NCBI GenBank assembly: GCA_003313425.1
Contig: NHZP01000023.1
Span: forward strand, 988,910 to 1,052,909
From: Pseudopyrenochaeta lycopersici
Lineage: Eukaryota; Ascomycota; Dothideomycetes; Pleosporales; Pseudopyrenochaetaceae
DNA: 64,000 nt
Reading direction: 5' to 3'
Shown here: one piece after another, positions 54,322 through 64,000 of the stretch
Layout of the letters: each line of letters begins with the position of its first letter
Position numbering within the stretch: position 1 is the first letter of the stretch
The notes under the pieces: model-generated
What the model was told of the DNA's origin: nothing
Database searches by the model: none
What the model saw: the letters and a program-made list of their open reading frames with translations, nothing else
Translations under genes and position numbers: made by a program

Positions 54322-55894
54322 TTCCTTTCACTAGAAAGTTGTCAAGTGGTCGAGGAGCCCCGTGCTCCTTGACCCCTGACACTTTACATGTAAGCAGGGC
54401 CAACGACTGGAAGGAGTAGCGAAGCGGTAGACTACTTGTAGGCTAGGGCCGCTGCACTCTTAAGTAACCCGGCGCACGGACGTAGCGCAAGATCATCTGA
54501 TCTCTGGGTTACACGTGGGAGGCACTCTTGCCCCCACTCCACTCAGATTCTTCGTCTGATTGGTCTATGGCGATAGACACAGGGAGGGAGCACTTTGTTG
54601 CCTACTAGGGACTAGTTTCTCTTGGCGAAGAATATTCTAGGTAGATACTTGGTTGTGACGGGTAGTCATGTATGGAGGTAGTAGTATATATAAGTAAGGC
54701 CGGTCATGGCCGACTCTTTCATTACCGACGCCCTCACGGAGGCAGGACGTTGGTGGGTTTGCCTCGAGTGTCTTTTGTGGATGCAAAGGGCTGTTGCACT
54801 AGCGTATGCTTAATAGTTATAGTATGGAAACTATGAGCGCGGATGTTGCTCTTTGCATTGTTGAGCATGTAGGGACCCTCACTGAGCTTGCGTTGCTGCG
54901 ACGTGTTTGTCGCGGCTGGAGGTCATCTGTTACGAAAGGGTTTAGCGCATGGGTGCGGGCACAGCGGAGCGATATGCCTTCAGAGGTCTTCTCTTTGGCG
55001 GAGCTCGCTCTTGTGAGGGATCACGTGGACAGTGAGTTAGACGGAGTTGTGCAGTGTAGCTGCGGTATTGTTGATCCCTCACGCAGTTCTTGTGTCCCAT
55101 GGAGTGGTACTGGAGTGCGACGTTTCTCGGCCATGGAGAGCGTGGCGGCTTATATGGAATGGTGCGCAGAGGGCGCTGCTTTGTGGCAGTATGTGGGGTT
55201 GTAACTGCCTCTTGCGTGTAAAGCCTTCTTTACCAGCAGCAGGCGAAGGCTATCTTGTCCTGCGAAGGGTTCCTTGGCCATGTTGGAGCCATGCTCAAAG
55301 CTGTGATGTGTGTATCACTATGCTATGTACGAAGTCGTTGGATGCGTTGGTAGAGACGATTATTCCCTTCTTTTGGGAATCCCGTGGGAGAGAGGTCCCG
55401 CAGGATATCGTTCTTTGTGGGGACTGGAGGGTTACCTTTGTCTGGCGCGATAAGCTCTATCATGTGTTACATGAGGTTGTGTTTGGCTGTCTGCGTAGGC
55501 GGCATTCCTGTAGTGGTACTGTGTTATTACGTGGTACGTAGTACACTTACGACAGAGTTGTTAAGGTAATAGTATATTTGTAAACGGTAGTTGAGGTTTG
55601 TATAGTTACTGATCTATTGTATAGGTAAACGCGGTTTTGATATACGTTGCGGTAGCAGTTGTAGTAGTAGACTGTATTGCTTTGTTCTGTCATTTTGTAA
55701 TAGCAGTATTTTTTTGCAGCAGGACTGGAATTTACTAAGTCGGACACGGTGTGGCGAAAAAAGAAGTTGAGGATTGGCCTGTGCGCGATTTAGCGCAGTT
55801 CCGGAGGTACATGGTGCTCACCCAGAAGTGGGTGGGCGGGAGGTCACACTCCAGCCACAGTCAACATTTCTAGTGAGGCGCAGCCTATATATGA
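54322..55894 (+). mobile_element. Segment unit 30 (1573 bp)
   Basis: Leader with GATC-atct-GATC hairpin. TATA (TATATAAG) near 54687. 3' module of the second type. Confidence 0.9.
54806..55541 (+). CDS. F-box-like protein fused to the WWLTKESG family, 226 aa
   Basis: Exon 1 54806-55031, intron 55032-55086 (55 nt, GTGAGT to GCAG, phase 1), exon 2 55087-55541. Exon 1 residues about 11-52 read SADVALCIVEHV...LALLRRVCRGWRSSV, the pattern of an F-box (Leu/Val-rich helix, then LLRxVCRxWR), which in known proteins binds Skp1 in SCF ubiquitin ligases. Exon 1 ends LVRDHVDS, like other family exon 1s. Exon 2 opens LVSHGVVLECDV and keeps a CNC motif, GYLVLRRV and LDALVETIIPFF but lacks the SDAVG end. 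In nanoviruses the Clink protein also has an F-box; here the resemblance is functional inference. ATGs at 54824 and 54833 are alternative starts. Confidence 0.72.
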
Positions 55895-57463
55895 TTCCTT
55901 TCACTAGAAAGTTGTCAAGTGGTCAGGAGCCTTGCGCTCCTTACCCTTGTCACTTTACACGTAAGCGGAGCCCATGACTGGAGGGAGTAACGAAGTGTTA
56001 AACCACTTGGGGTTTAGGGCCTCTGCACTTAGTAAGCAAGCCGAAGCACGGACGTAGCGCGAGATCATCTGATCTGTGGGTTGCCACATTTGTTAAATCT
56101 AAGATTTGATTGGTCTATGGATATAGATTCATGGAAGGGGCACAACACTGCCTGCTATGTAGTAGTTTCTCTTGGCGGTGCCATAGATAGAGGTATATAA
56201 TAACAACAGAGGATCTGTGTTCATGGATATGTTTTACAATATGTAGTTTTTTTACTACACATGCGATGGAGTCGCGCTCTGGACAGGGCACTATGGCGGG
56301 AGCCAGTGCTACCATAAGCTTCTTATCTATTGTGCGTCAGTTACAGGAAGGGAGTTCCTGTTCATTGTCTGTAGAGACAGCTGTGGAACTGCAACGCGTG
56401 AGAGATCACGTGCACAGTCAGTGTTTTTCTTTTCCCCTAGACACACGATAGGTTGGCCGATGCCCAACTAACGTCATCACAGTGCTGGTGGAGCAGCATG
56501 TCTCTCTCATGGCGTATGTTGATGCGTCGGGAAGACAAGCTTGGTCGATTACCAAGGAGAGCGGACGCCTTCCCCGTCAATGTACCGAACAACAACGCAT
56601 GGAGTGTTTTGAGGATTACCAGGAACTCAGTGCCTCGGGGGGTACCCAGCAGGCGCTTCTTGTCCTCAAGGTGGATACGAGTTGGAATGGCGTGGTGCGG
56701 AGCCGTGTTATATTTGCGAAGCTCTCCCTAGAGACACTGGATGTTGTCGTACAGCGGGTACTGCCTAGAATTAGATTGCCTGGTGGGCAAGTTGTAGATG
56801 CTGTAAGCATGGAGGGACTAATGCAGTTTTTAAGCATTGGGTACTATAGTACGCGGGTGGATTGCGCGTGTACTTTGTACAGAATCTGTCAGCCTTGTGT
56901 GTGTGCGCACCGGATTTCATCGAGGTTTCTTCGTTTGAATGGGTTTTCTGGGGTAAGGCCATTCGGGAAGTGTTACTGGTTTACTGGGATCAGTGACGCT
57001 GTGGGAGCAGTACTACCGTCTGGCAGGAACTGGTTGAGTTGCACTCGTTCTTGGTAAGAATATCGTGATGGTAAGATTACCTAGTCCCTGTGTCCATGTA
57101 ATGGTAATAATATATCTCAGTAGGAGATGGGTGCCTAGCATATTTATGGAGATAATTTGTTTGGGTATATTTGGTAATTGTAAGTAACGATTGTGTATCG
57201 AATTTTTTATTTTTTGTTAAAATAAAGTCATTGTATACTGTATGAATCTGTGCTAACTACAGTAGTATGAGTAGTAAAGAATTTGTATGGCGGAGGTCAG
57301 TCAGTAAGGGTGGGAGCCCTCAGGATGGAACACCATCTCTCAAAAATTGGCTATGTCCAATTTTGTTGTGGCTGGAGGGCACGTTGGGTCAGCTGGGTGT
57401 GGCGCGGATTTCGCGCACAGACCCTCCCTCAACTTTCTAGTGTGGCGTTTTGCCTATATATGA
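55895..57463 (+). mobile_element. Segment unit 31 (1569 bp)
   Basis: Leader arms AGGAGC/GCTCCT. TATA (TATATAAT) near 56194 with AACAG/CTGTG. CAT-ggat-ATG mini-hairpin at 56224-56233 replaces CAC-gga-GTG. Confidence 0.9.
56266..57057 (+). CDS. WWLTKESG-family protein, 241 aa
   Basis: Exon 1 56266-56416 (SGQGTMAGASAT, close to units 7 and 27), intron 56417-56482 (66 nt, GTCAGT, CCAACTAAC, CAG, phase 1), exon 2 56483-57057. Exon 2: LVEQHVSLMAYV, AWSITKESGRLPRQC, MECFEDY, QALLVLKVD, AKLSLETLDVVVQRVLP, VDCACTLYRICQPC, GVRPFGKCYWFTGISDAVG. The 5' splice site GTCAGT is atypical but the position and phase match the relatives. Confidence 0.82.
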
Positions 57464-59041
57464 TTCCTTTCACTAGAAAGTTGTCAAGTGGTCACCAGCC
57501 TTGCGCTGGAGACCCTGGACACTTTACACGTATGCGTTGCCTATGAGTGGAACGAATACCGAAGGGTTAAACTCTTTAGAGTTTAGAGGCATAAGCCCCT
57601 GTAAGCAAAGCAGAACATGGATATGTTGTCGGGTGACTCATGTTTTGCCACTCTCGTTTTTTCTATGGAATAGCGTGGCTTGGCATTTGCTAAGGTCTGG
57701 ATAGATATATAAGGCTTCTTCCCGCCTGCGGATGGCTGGTTTTGCGTAGCATTTTTTTCAGTGTGCGTTGAGCGGAGCGTGCACAACCATCACGCATTGG
57801 CGGATATCGCCATCAGGGGATCTGATGCGTACACGGAGTAGGTTGTTGCCTAGAAGCACTGGCAGTGCTGGTCCTGGAGGGTTGTTGATTCAAGAGCTTT
57901 TGGAGAGCGCGCGCAACGGAGTATGCGTTGGTCTGTCACTACAACGCGCTCTTCCATCTCAGCCTACTGGCGTCGCGCTGGCGTTTCGACCTGTTGGGGA
58001 GAACATTTTGTTTGTTACGAGGTATGCGCCGAGTACGTATGGAGTAACGTCTTTTGTAGAAGCATGTGGAGAGAGGCATGGATGCTCTCTCGGATCGCTA
58101 ATGGGTAACAGTACTTGCTGAGCACAATGTGTCTGTTACTTGCGAAGCGTTTCCAGGGTATAAGAGTAGCTGGTGGCTCACGAAGGAAAGTGGTCGACTG
58201 CCTCGCGGATGCGGCGTACGTAAAGGATGTGATTGTCAGGGGGTTAGGTCATGGAGTGCTTCCCCTTCTGGTGGATACATGGTGTTGAAGGTGTTTGGTA
58301 AGAACACTTTGTTGCCTGAGTCATGCGATGTGCTTGTATCGAGGCTTTCCCAGGATGCTGTCTGGAGGGCACGAGAGGTTTTCTGGTCTATATGCGGGAG
58401 GCATTTAGGGTACGTTCGGTTGAAGATGTTGCGTCAGCGTGGGCGTTCCCGTGGTGCGTTGCCACTGAGCACGGAGATAAGCATTGACGATGTCCATATA
58501 GTCGCAGAAGGCTTTGTATTGGCATCATCCTTTGAAGGCGTTTGGCCGTTTGGGGTACAACACTGGTGGAGCGGTGTTACGGATGCTGTGGGAGAAGTAA
58601 ACTCTTCGCGGAGTCTATGGTTGAGGTGTTCCTCAGAATGATATCTTTTTGTCTTCTTTATGGTAAAAGTTTTTTATGGTAATGTATGTGCGACTGGTAG
58701 GTCTATATGTTTATTGTGCGACGTACATGTATAAGTAGTTTGCTTATTTCATGTCGTGTTTATCTTTTTCGTACTACATGCTTTGCTGTTTTACCTATTT
58801 TACATAGTAAGTATGTCTTGTTTGTATAATATTACTTTGTAATTTTGCGGAGCCTTCGTCATGAAGGGTGTGGGCGCCCTTGGGATGGAACATCAAATCT
58901 TCAAAAAAAAATCCCAAGTTTTTTTGGCTAAGTCCAATTTCACAGTGGCTGGAGGCCATGCAGAGTCACGTTGGCTGTGGCGCAGATCGTGCGCACAGGC
59001 CCCGACTCAACTTTCTAGTGTGGCGTTTTGCCTATATATGA
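57464..59041 (+). mobile_element. Segment unit 32 (1578 bp)
   Basis: AACAT-ggat-ATGTT leader hairpin as in unit 9, but the CCAAT hairpin is absent. TATA (ATATATAAG) near 57707. Confidence 0.9.
57825..58641 (+). CDS. WWLTKESG-family protein, 245 aa
   Basis: Exon 1 57825-58032, intron 58033-58111 (79 nt, GTACGT, CGCTAATG, CAG, phase 1), exon 2 58112-58641. Exon 2: LAEHNVSVTC, SWWLTKESGRLPRGC, GCDC, GGYMVLKV, SCDVLVSRLSQDAV, then a diverged middle without the CxCx5Cx2C cluster, and GVWPFGVQHWWSGVTDAVGEV. Exon 1 is private (PGGLLIQELLESARNGV). The exon 1 end is the least certain point: other GT sites nearby are out of phase. Confidence 0.72.
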
Positions 59042-60617
59042 TTCCTTTCACTAGAAAGTTGTCAAGTGGTCGGCAGCCTCGCGCTGCCTACCCTGGACAC
59101 TTTACATCGTAAGCTTTGCCTGTGACTGGAGGGAACAACGAAGTGTTAAACTAGAATTAGTTTTAGAGGCAATGCACTAGTAAGCCCGCTAGCGCACGGA
59201 CGTAGCGCGAGATCATCTGATCGTAGTGGGCACGTGGGTGGCACTCCTGCCCCCACTCCGTCCTCAATCAGTACTTTGATTGGGCTATGAACATGGACGC
59301 AGGACTAGGCACTCCGTTGCCTGCTAGGGACTAGACTATCTCGGCGGTGCGCAAGACAGAGAGGTATAAGAGGGGAGCCCCCTCCCCCGCGCATGGAGTG
59401 TGTTTGGGTACCTCTTTCTTTAGTAGCATTTTTTGCTTACTGGTGTACCCAGTGACCTAGTTGCGGATAGCGTGGACGGGGAGCTTCTAACGTTAGTTAT
59501 TTCCCGGTGGGGATTCTATTGCGTGTCTACGCTTGCACGGTGTGCGTTGTAGGGTGTCTCTTTGGTCAGCTCCGGGAAGGTGCGTGTATAATGAGCGTCC
59601 CTATCGGTGTTGCTACGTTTGCACCGTTGAAGCCGGGCACGTTTGGCGGCTTGCCTCCTGTTAGCGGGAGCCGTACATTCGAGGTTTAGCAGTGGTCCGG
59701 TTACGGCGACGAAGAATGCTGTTGTATTGCAGGGCAACCTGTGACGTGGTTTCTGCCGCCCCCATGGAGATGGTGTGAAGGGTAAACGAGGTGCTTTGCC
59801 TGCGGAGGTCGGCGATCTTGTCACGAAGTGTACGGTTCTAGAGGAAGAATTGCGGTCGCTTGCGTTGGCCGTGCGATTCTGATGCGGATGCAGTAGTAGG
59901 GGATGTGCGAGAGCAAGCAAGGCAGCTAGCAGACAGTGGGTTGGATGCAAAATGTGCAGATGGTGTTCTGTACCATGCGGCGCACTTGCAATTTCTTACG
60001 GAAGCGGTGGGCACGTTTCGCAAAGTTACGCGTAGCGAGTGTTCGAATCATGCATGGCAGCGGAAGCGTAAGCCTGAGGAGGTATCCGCTGAGGAAGAGT
60101 ATGATGTTTGTCCGAGTTGTTCGTGGACATGTGGTTGTACTTTGGGGGAGATGCTTTCTCTCGCAACTTGTAAAGGACTGTTAGGGCTCTGGGATGCGGA
60201 GCGAGTGCTGGTTATGATGCAACGGGCCCGAACCGGGTTGTGTTGCAATGTATAGGATGGGTACTGTCCTCTGTAAGGGTTATACTATGATGAAATCCGT
60301 TCTTCGTGTACGTATTGTGCATTTGTTTAAACTGTGTATTTTTTGTGTTTATAGTTTATATTTGTTATGATTTAGGCTACGGAGATTTGTTTGTTAGCTG
60401 TAAGTGAATGCATTCACGTTATTATAATGAAGTTTACTAATAGTAACAGGATATTTTTTGGGGAAGCATTAGTTCCGTCCCCAAATTTTTTGGCTAAGTC
60501 CGATTTCCCTGTGGCTGGAGGCCATGCAGAGTCAGACGGGGGCTGTGGCGCGTTTTGCGCACAGACGGGTTGTGATGGGCACGGGCCCATTCCGTCAACT
60601 TTCTTGTGTATATATGA
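59042..60617 (+). mobile_element. Segment unit 33 (1576 bp)
   Basis: Leader arms GGCAGC/GCTGCC. TATA (GTATAAG) near 59363. Short origin loop. Confidence 0.88.
59591..60255 (+). pseudogene. Segment gene with apparent frameshifts, unknown product
   Basis: Three frames in turn look coding: ATG 59591 (MSVPIGVATFAPLKPGTFGG), a middle part around 59770-59880 (GALPAEVGDLVTKC, LEEELRSLALAV, likely coiled coil), and 59881-60255 (VREQARQLADSGLDAKC ... CPSCSWTCGCTLGEM ... CCNV). No splice sites of the usual kind join them. Units 34 and 35, just to the right, differ from their left-hand copies by many one-base indels, so sequencing errors here are as likely as real mutations. The CPSCSWTCGC cluster recalls the family's cysteine motif. 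Confidence 0.5.
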
Positions 60618-62198
60618 TTCCTTTCACTAGAAAGTTGAGCAAGTGGTCGGCAGCCTTGCGCTGCCAGCCCTTGCAACTTTACCCTAAGCTTTGCCAACGA
60701 TTGGAGATCGTAAGCGGGACGCGTCAAGCTACTTGTAGTTTGGGGGCAAAGACCCTGTAAGTAAGCCAGAGCACGGATCGTGTGAGTCAGATGACGCTGG
60801 GTTACACGTGGGAGGCACCCCTGCCCCCACAACGCTCAGTCAGTTGTCTGATTGGTCTATGAATATGGACATAGGGACCTTTGTTGTGCTCGCCAGTGCG
60901 GTGGCACGTGACCATGTAGTGGGCTGATGGAGTCCGTGCTCGTGTTTAGATTGGCTTTGGAAAAGTCAGCGTAGTCGCGTCAAGGTACATGCACGATCTG
61001 TTTGTGTAGCATGTCTGGTACAAGCAAAGCGGTAAGTCGTAGTGTGGAGCACACGTTGTAGTCGTAGTCCTAACGGAGGTTTAGGTTGCGGGGAATATGC
61101 ACGTCGCGTTGCGATGTCGGCGATTGGTATATCGCGTTGGCCCGGGAGGGAACCCTCTTACGGAGGATGAGTTCAAGTCGGACTTTGAACGTGCGCTCAA
61201 GAGTGGTATGCGGAGCGTGCACATATCTGGGCCCACCGGATGGGTTGGCAGGGCTGTTGGAGCAGGTCGTCCTGCAACGCGTAAGACTGGGTCCTCTTCT
61301 GCGGCGAGGGTTTTTACGGAGTTCGAGCTGTATGTTGTGCTTCCTGAGTCTGTCGGGACCATCGCGGGGTCGCTGTTGGCTTGCGCTCCCTCGGGAAGGG
61401 TGGGCGGTAGCCGAGGAAGTTGGTGGGAAACGGCATGATGCGGATCAGTTTTTCCGTAAGCCATTGCGCGACTGGAAGCGTGCTGGAAAACGTGTGCGGT
61501 GGATAGGACCCGGTCTTCCTTCTGCGGCGCGGAGCAAAGTGAAGGGTGCTGTTGACGGTACTCCACGTGACGATGGTGTCGTGGAAGTGCGCAAGCCTGA
61601 TGAATTGCGTAAGTCGGATCAGGTGCGTCCCGCTACAGAGGATGTTTATAGAACACGTCGCAAGCGCGCAGTTATATTGGGTACCGATACCGTGGAGGGC
61701 ATTGTTGACATTGTTGGAGATGCATCACGTTTGTGGACCCGGAAGGAGATCGAGGTGGTTGTAGTGTCAACGATTAAGGCCATGGCGGAGGCACGTGCTG
61801 GTGACTTGGGATTGCGGTAGCAGGCTGTCGTACTTGCTACGCTTACTTCTCTTCTGTCCTCTATGACAGTCTTCATATTTACAAAATTGTTTTGTCATTG
61901 TGCGCAGTCTTACGCTGCGTTGGTACATTTTATGTTATGGTGTGTGTGTGGAGGCACGTTACATGTGTCTGATTCTTTAGGTACTTGTATGATATAACAG
62001 CGTGGGTGTTAACCTTTTTTTTGGGTTGGAAACCAAAGGCAAGTCCGACGGAGGGTGGCGAAAAAAGAAGTTGAGGATTGGCCTGTGCGCGATTTAGCGC
62101 GGTTCTGGAGGTACATGGTCCTCACCCAGAAGTGGGTGGGCGGGAGGTCACTCTCCAGCCACGTCAACTTTCTAGTGTGGCGTTCCGCCTATATATGA
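60618..62198 (+). mobile_element. Segment unit 34 (1581 bp), near-copy of unit 2
   Basis: Differs from unit 2 by several one- or two-base indels (for example GTAAGCGGGACG for GTAGCGGACG, and an extra AC in GAGCACACG), few or no substitutions. Confidence 0.9.
61011..61820 (+). pseudogene. Near-copy of the unit 2 basic protein gene, frameshifted
   Basis: Exon 1 61011-61031, intron 61032-61084, exon 2 from 61085. An extra G near 61358 (TCGGGACC against TCGGACC in unit 2) shifts the frame after about residue 100; the frame ends at 61438, while the remainder continues in another frame to 61820. The pattern of homopolymer indels in this part of the window suggests read error rather than decay. Confidence 0.65.
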
Positions 62199-63769
62199 TT
62201 CCTTTCACTAGAAAGTTGTCAAGTGGTCAGGAGCCTTGCGCTTCTGACCCATGTAACTTTACCTTAAGCTGTGGCCACGAGTGGAACGAGAAGCGGAGTG
62301 TTAGACTACTTGTAGCTAGGGCCTCTGCCCCTTGTAAGCCTACAAAAGCACGGACTGTGCGGGTCATCTGACTGTTGTGGGCACGTGGGAGACACTCTTG
62401 GCCCCACTCCAGCTAAATCTATGATTTAATTGGTCTATGTCTATAGAGTCATGGAATGTGCATTCTATTGCTTACTAGGGACTAGTATTTCTTGGCAGCG
62501 CTCAAGAGAGAGAGGTATATAGGAACAACAGAGGATCTGTTTCTACGGAGTGTGGCAGTCCCTTGAGGGATCCTTTTTTATTTCTACTTTGCGATGGGGT
62601 CGCATACTGGATAGTGTGCTTTTGCGGGGTCCGCTTGCACAACCACCCTCCTATCTATAGTAGATGGGGTACAGGCAGGATGTCGCTGCCCAGTGTCTGT
62701 AGGGACATCCACAGCGTTGAGAGATCACGTGCACAGTGAGTATCTTTCTCTTCTGACACGCAATCAGTTGGTACTGTAACTGATAGAGTAGTAGCCCTAG
62801 TGGAGCGGCGTGTGTCACTAACTACCTAGGCAGATTTGCCAGGCAGACGACATTGGTGGGTAACCAAAGAGAGCGGGCAGCCTCCCCGCGAATGCATTTC
62901 GCAGAAACACACGGAGTGTCTTCACCGCTACGGAGAACTCTGTAGACAGGGAGGGACGCAACAGTCGCTCCTTGTATTCAAGGCAGATACGAACTACTAG
63001 GGCGAGACTCTTTGTCTCGTTGTATTGCGAAGCTCTCTCTAGAGGCATTAGACATCGTCTTGCAGAGTATTTTACCCCTTCTCATTCTGTCGTCGGGGCA
63101 GAGGGCAGACGCTGTAGAGCTTGATGGAGTATGCTCCATATACTGCTAGAGAAACCTCCTCAGCAGTGTAGACTGCGGATGTAACGAGTTCGGTTTCTGT
63201 AGGCCTTGCAGACGCATAAGGCCCGCGTCAGGGAGGTTTTCCCATTCCAATGGATTTGATAGAGTTTATCTCAATAGGAAGCGTATGTAGTTGAGTAGGA
63301 TCAGCAACACAGTAGGAGTAGTACAGCCATAAGGTTATGGAGTAGCAGTCATGTCTATAGGACAGCTAGATGGTTAAGAAGACGTGGTCTATCAGAGTCG
63401 TATCTAGTAAGAGACAGGTTAAGATGTAGTAACCCAAAAAAAGTACATTTGGTAATAGTAAGTACTTTTTGTTATTTACAGTATTCCAAATTCATTAAAA
63501 TAAGGATAACCCAAAAACTATAGAATAGTTACTAATGGTACGATGTAAGGTTTGTAGATTCGGGAAGAAGCAAAGAATGTTGGGTGCGGAGCTCAGTTGT
63601 TAAGGGTGTGAGCCCTTCAGATGGAATTTTCCAAAAAAATTTGCTAAGTCCACAGGGCGTGTGGCTGACAGTCACGTTGGGACAGCGTGGCGCGATGAGC
63701 GGACAGGGGTGGTGTGGCGCGGATTCTGCGCGCACAGACCAGAAATCAACTTTCGAGTGCTATATATGA
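62199..63769 (+). mobile_element. Segment unit 35 (1571 bp), near-copy of unit 1
   Basis: Shares unit 1's in-frame stops and differs by about eight small deletions. Confidence 0.9.
62594..63420 (+). pseudogene. Broken WWLTKESG-family gene (near-copy of unit 1)
   Basis: Same start context (TGCGATGG), early TAG, WWVTKESG region and Cys cluster as at 8945-9780, with the same stop codons plus small indels. Confidence 0.7.
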
Positions 63770-64000
63770 TTCCTTTCACTAGAAAGTTGTCAAGTGGTCA
63801 GGAGCCTTGCGCTCCTTGACCCCTGACACTTTACCTTAAGGTTTGCCCACGACTGGAGGGAGTAGCGAAGTGTTTAGTCTCTTTAGAGGCTAGAGGCAAA
63901 GACCCTTGTAAGCCTACAAAAGCACGGACAGTGCGGGTCATCTGACTGTTGTGGGCACGTGGGAGGCACCCCTGCCCCCACTCCAGCTAAATCTATGATT
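63770..64000 (+). mobile_element. Segment unit 36, partial (leader only)
   Basis: The first about 130 bp differ from units 1 and 35 (arms AGGAGC/GCTCCT) while the stretch from about 63915 to the window end closely matches them, with paired changes in the E-box hairpin. Probably the same segment type with another leader. Confidence 0.8.

Larger units (their letters stand above)
8549..64000 (+). mobile_element. Tandem array of CRESS-DNA virus segments (35 units plus part of one)
   Basis: Thirty-five consecutive full units, each delimited by TATATATGA^TTCCTTTCAC inside an origin hairpin, all in the same orientation, with one telomere insert after unit 14. Unit lengths span only 1562-1589 bp although gene content differs. 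One unit encodes a CRESS Rep, so the array is best read as integrated genome segments of a multipartite circular ssDNA virus of fungi plus satellites. The units share leader and 3' structure but mostly not coding sequence. Seen directly: the periodicity, junctions and Rep motifs. Inferred: the virus is or was multipartite and integrated by Rep. Confidence 0.93.

Noticed and set aside
54322..55894. Homology of the unit 30 protein to nanovirus Clink
   Set aside because: Only the F-box-like pattern is shared; the rest belongs to the local family, so common descent is not supported.
8549..64000. Helitron or other rolling-circle transposon array
   Set aside because: The Rep has an SF3 helicase with CRESS-virus motifs, not the Pif1-like SF1 helicase of Helitrons, and the ends lack Helitron terminal features.
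8549..64000. CRISPR array
   Set aside because: Repeats are about 1.57 kb apart, carry genes and are structured as viral origins.

Overview
The window reads as the end of a filamentous ascomycete chromosome that has acquired a long tandem array of circular single-stranded DNA (CRESS-DNA) virus segments. The host assignment is inference. It rests on TTAGGG telomere repeats, an AT-rich stop-riddled subtelomere with C-to-T type damage, a decayed secreted repeat-protein gene, and short fungal-type introns (GT...CTAAC/CTAAT...AG) in the viral genes.

Layout. Positions 1-8531 are host-like subtelomere: decayed sequence (1-3553), a broken secreted-protein gene with six to seven 165-bp tandem repeats (3554-4944), and a 3.6-kb gene desert almost without C on the + strand (4945-8531). 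At 8532-8548 there are short telomere repeats. From 8549 to the end of the window runs a head-to-tail array of 35 complete units (1562-1589 bp each) plus part of a 36th, all in one orientation. A second island of exactly four TTAGGG repeats (30610-30633) lies between units 14 and 15.

Every unit begins at TTCC and ends at TATATATGA, inside the loop of a conserved 13-bp stem, which is the expected form of a rolling-circle origin. Both telomere islands join the virus at this same point. Each unit has a hairpin-rich leader of about 350 bp (usually with an inverted CCAAT box and a TATA box), one rightward gene, and a hairpin-rich 3' module running into the next origin. By eye I count 26 different segment types. 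Eight types occur more than once: units 1/35, 2/34, 3/8/23, 9/24, 14/15, 17/25, 19/22 and 20/21.

Gene content. Unit 6 carries the only Rep, intact, with HUH endonuclease and SF3 helicase motifs. About seventeen segment types carry members of one paralogous, unrecognised Cys-rich family (W-[WI]-[LI]-T-[KR]-E-S-G, CxCx5Cx2C and WPFGxxxWFxGxSDAVG motifs) with a phase-1 intron at a constant place; one has gained an F-box-like N-terminus (unit 30). Units 2/34, 14/15, 17/25, 18 and 20/21 carry unrelated single proteins, among which a capsid protein should be sought. Units 1/35, 27 and 29 are broken but still full length. The likely system is one Rep segment replicating many satellites or genome segments in trans through a shared origin, with Rep-mediated end joining to telomeres and to other segments.
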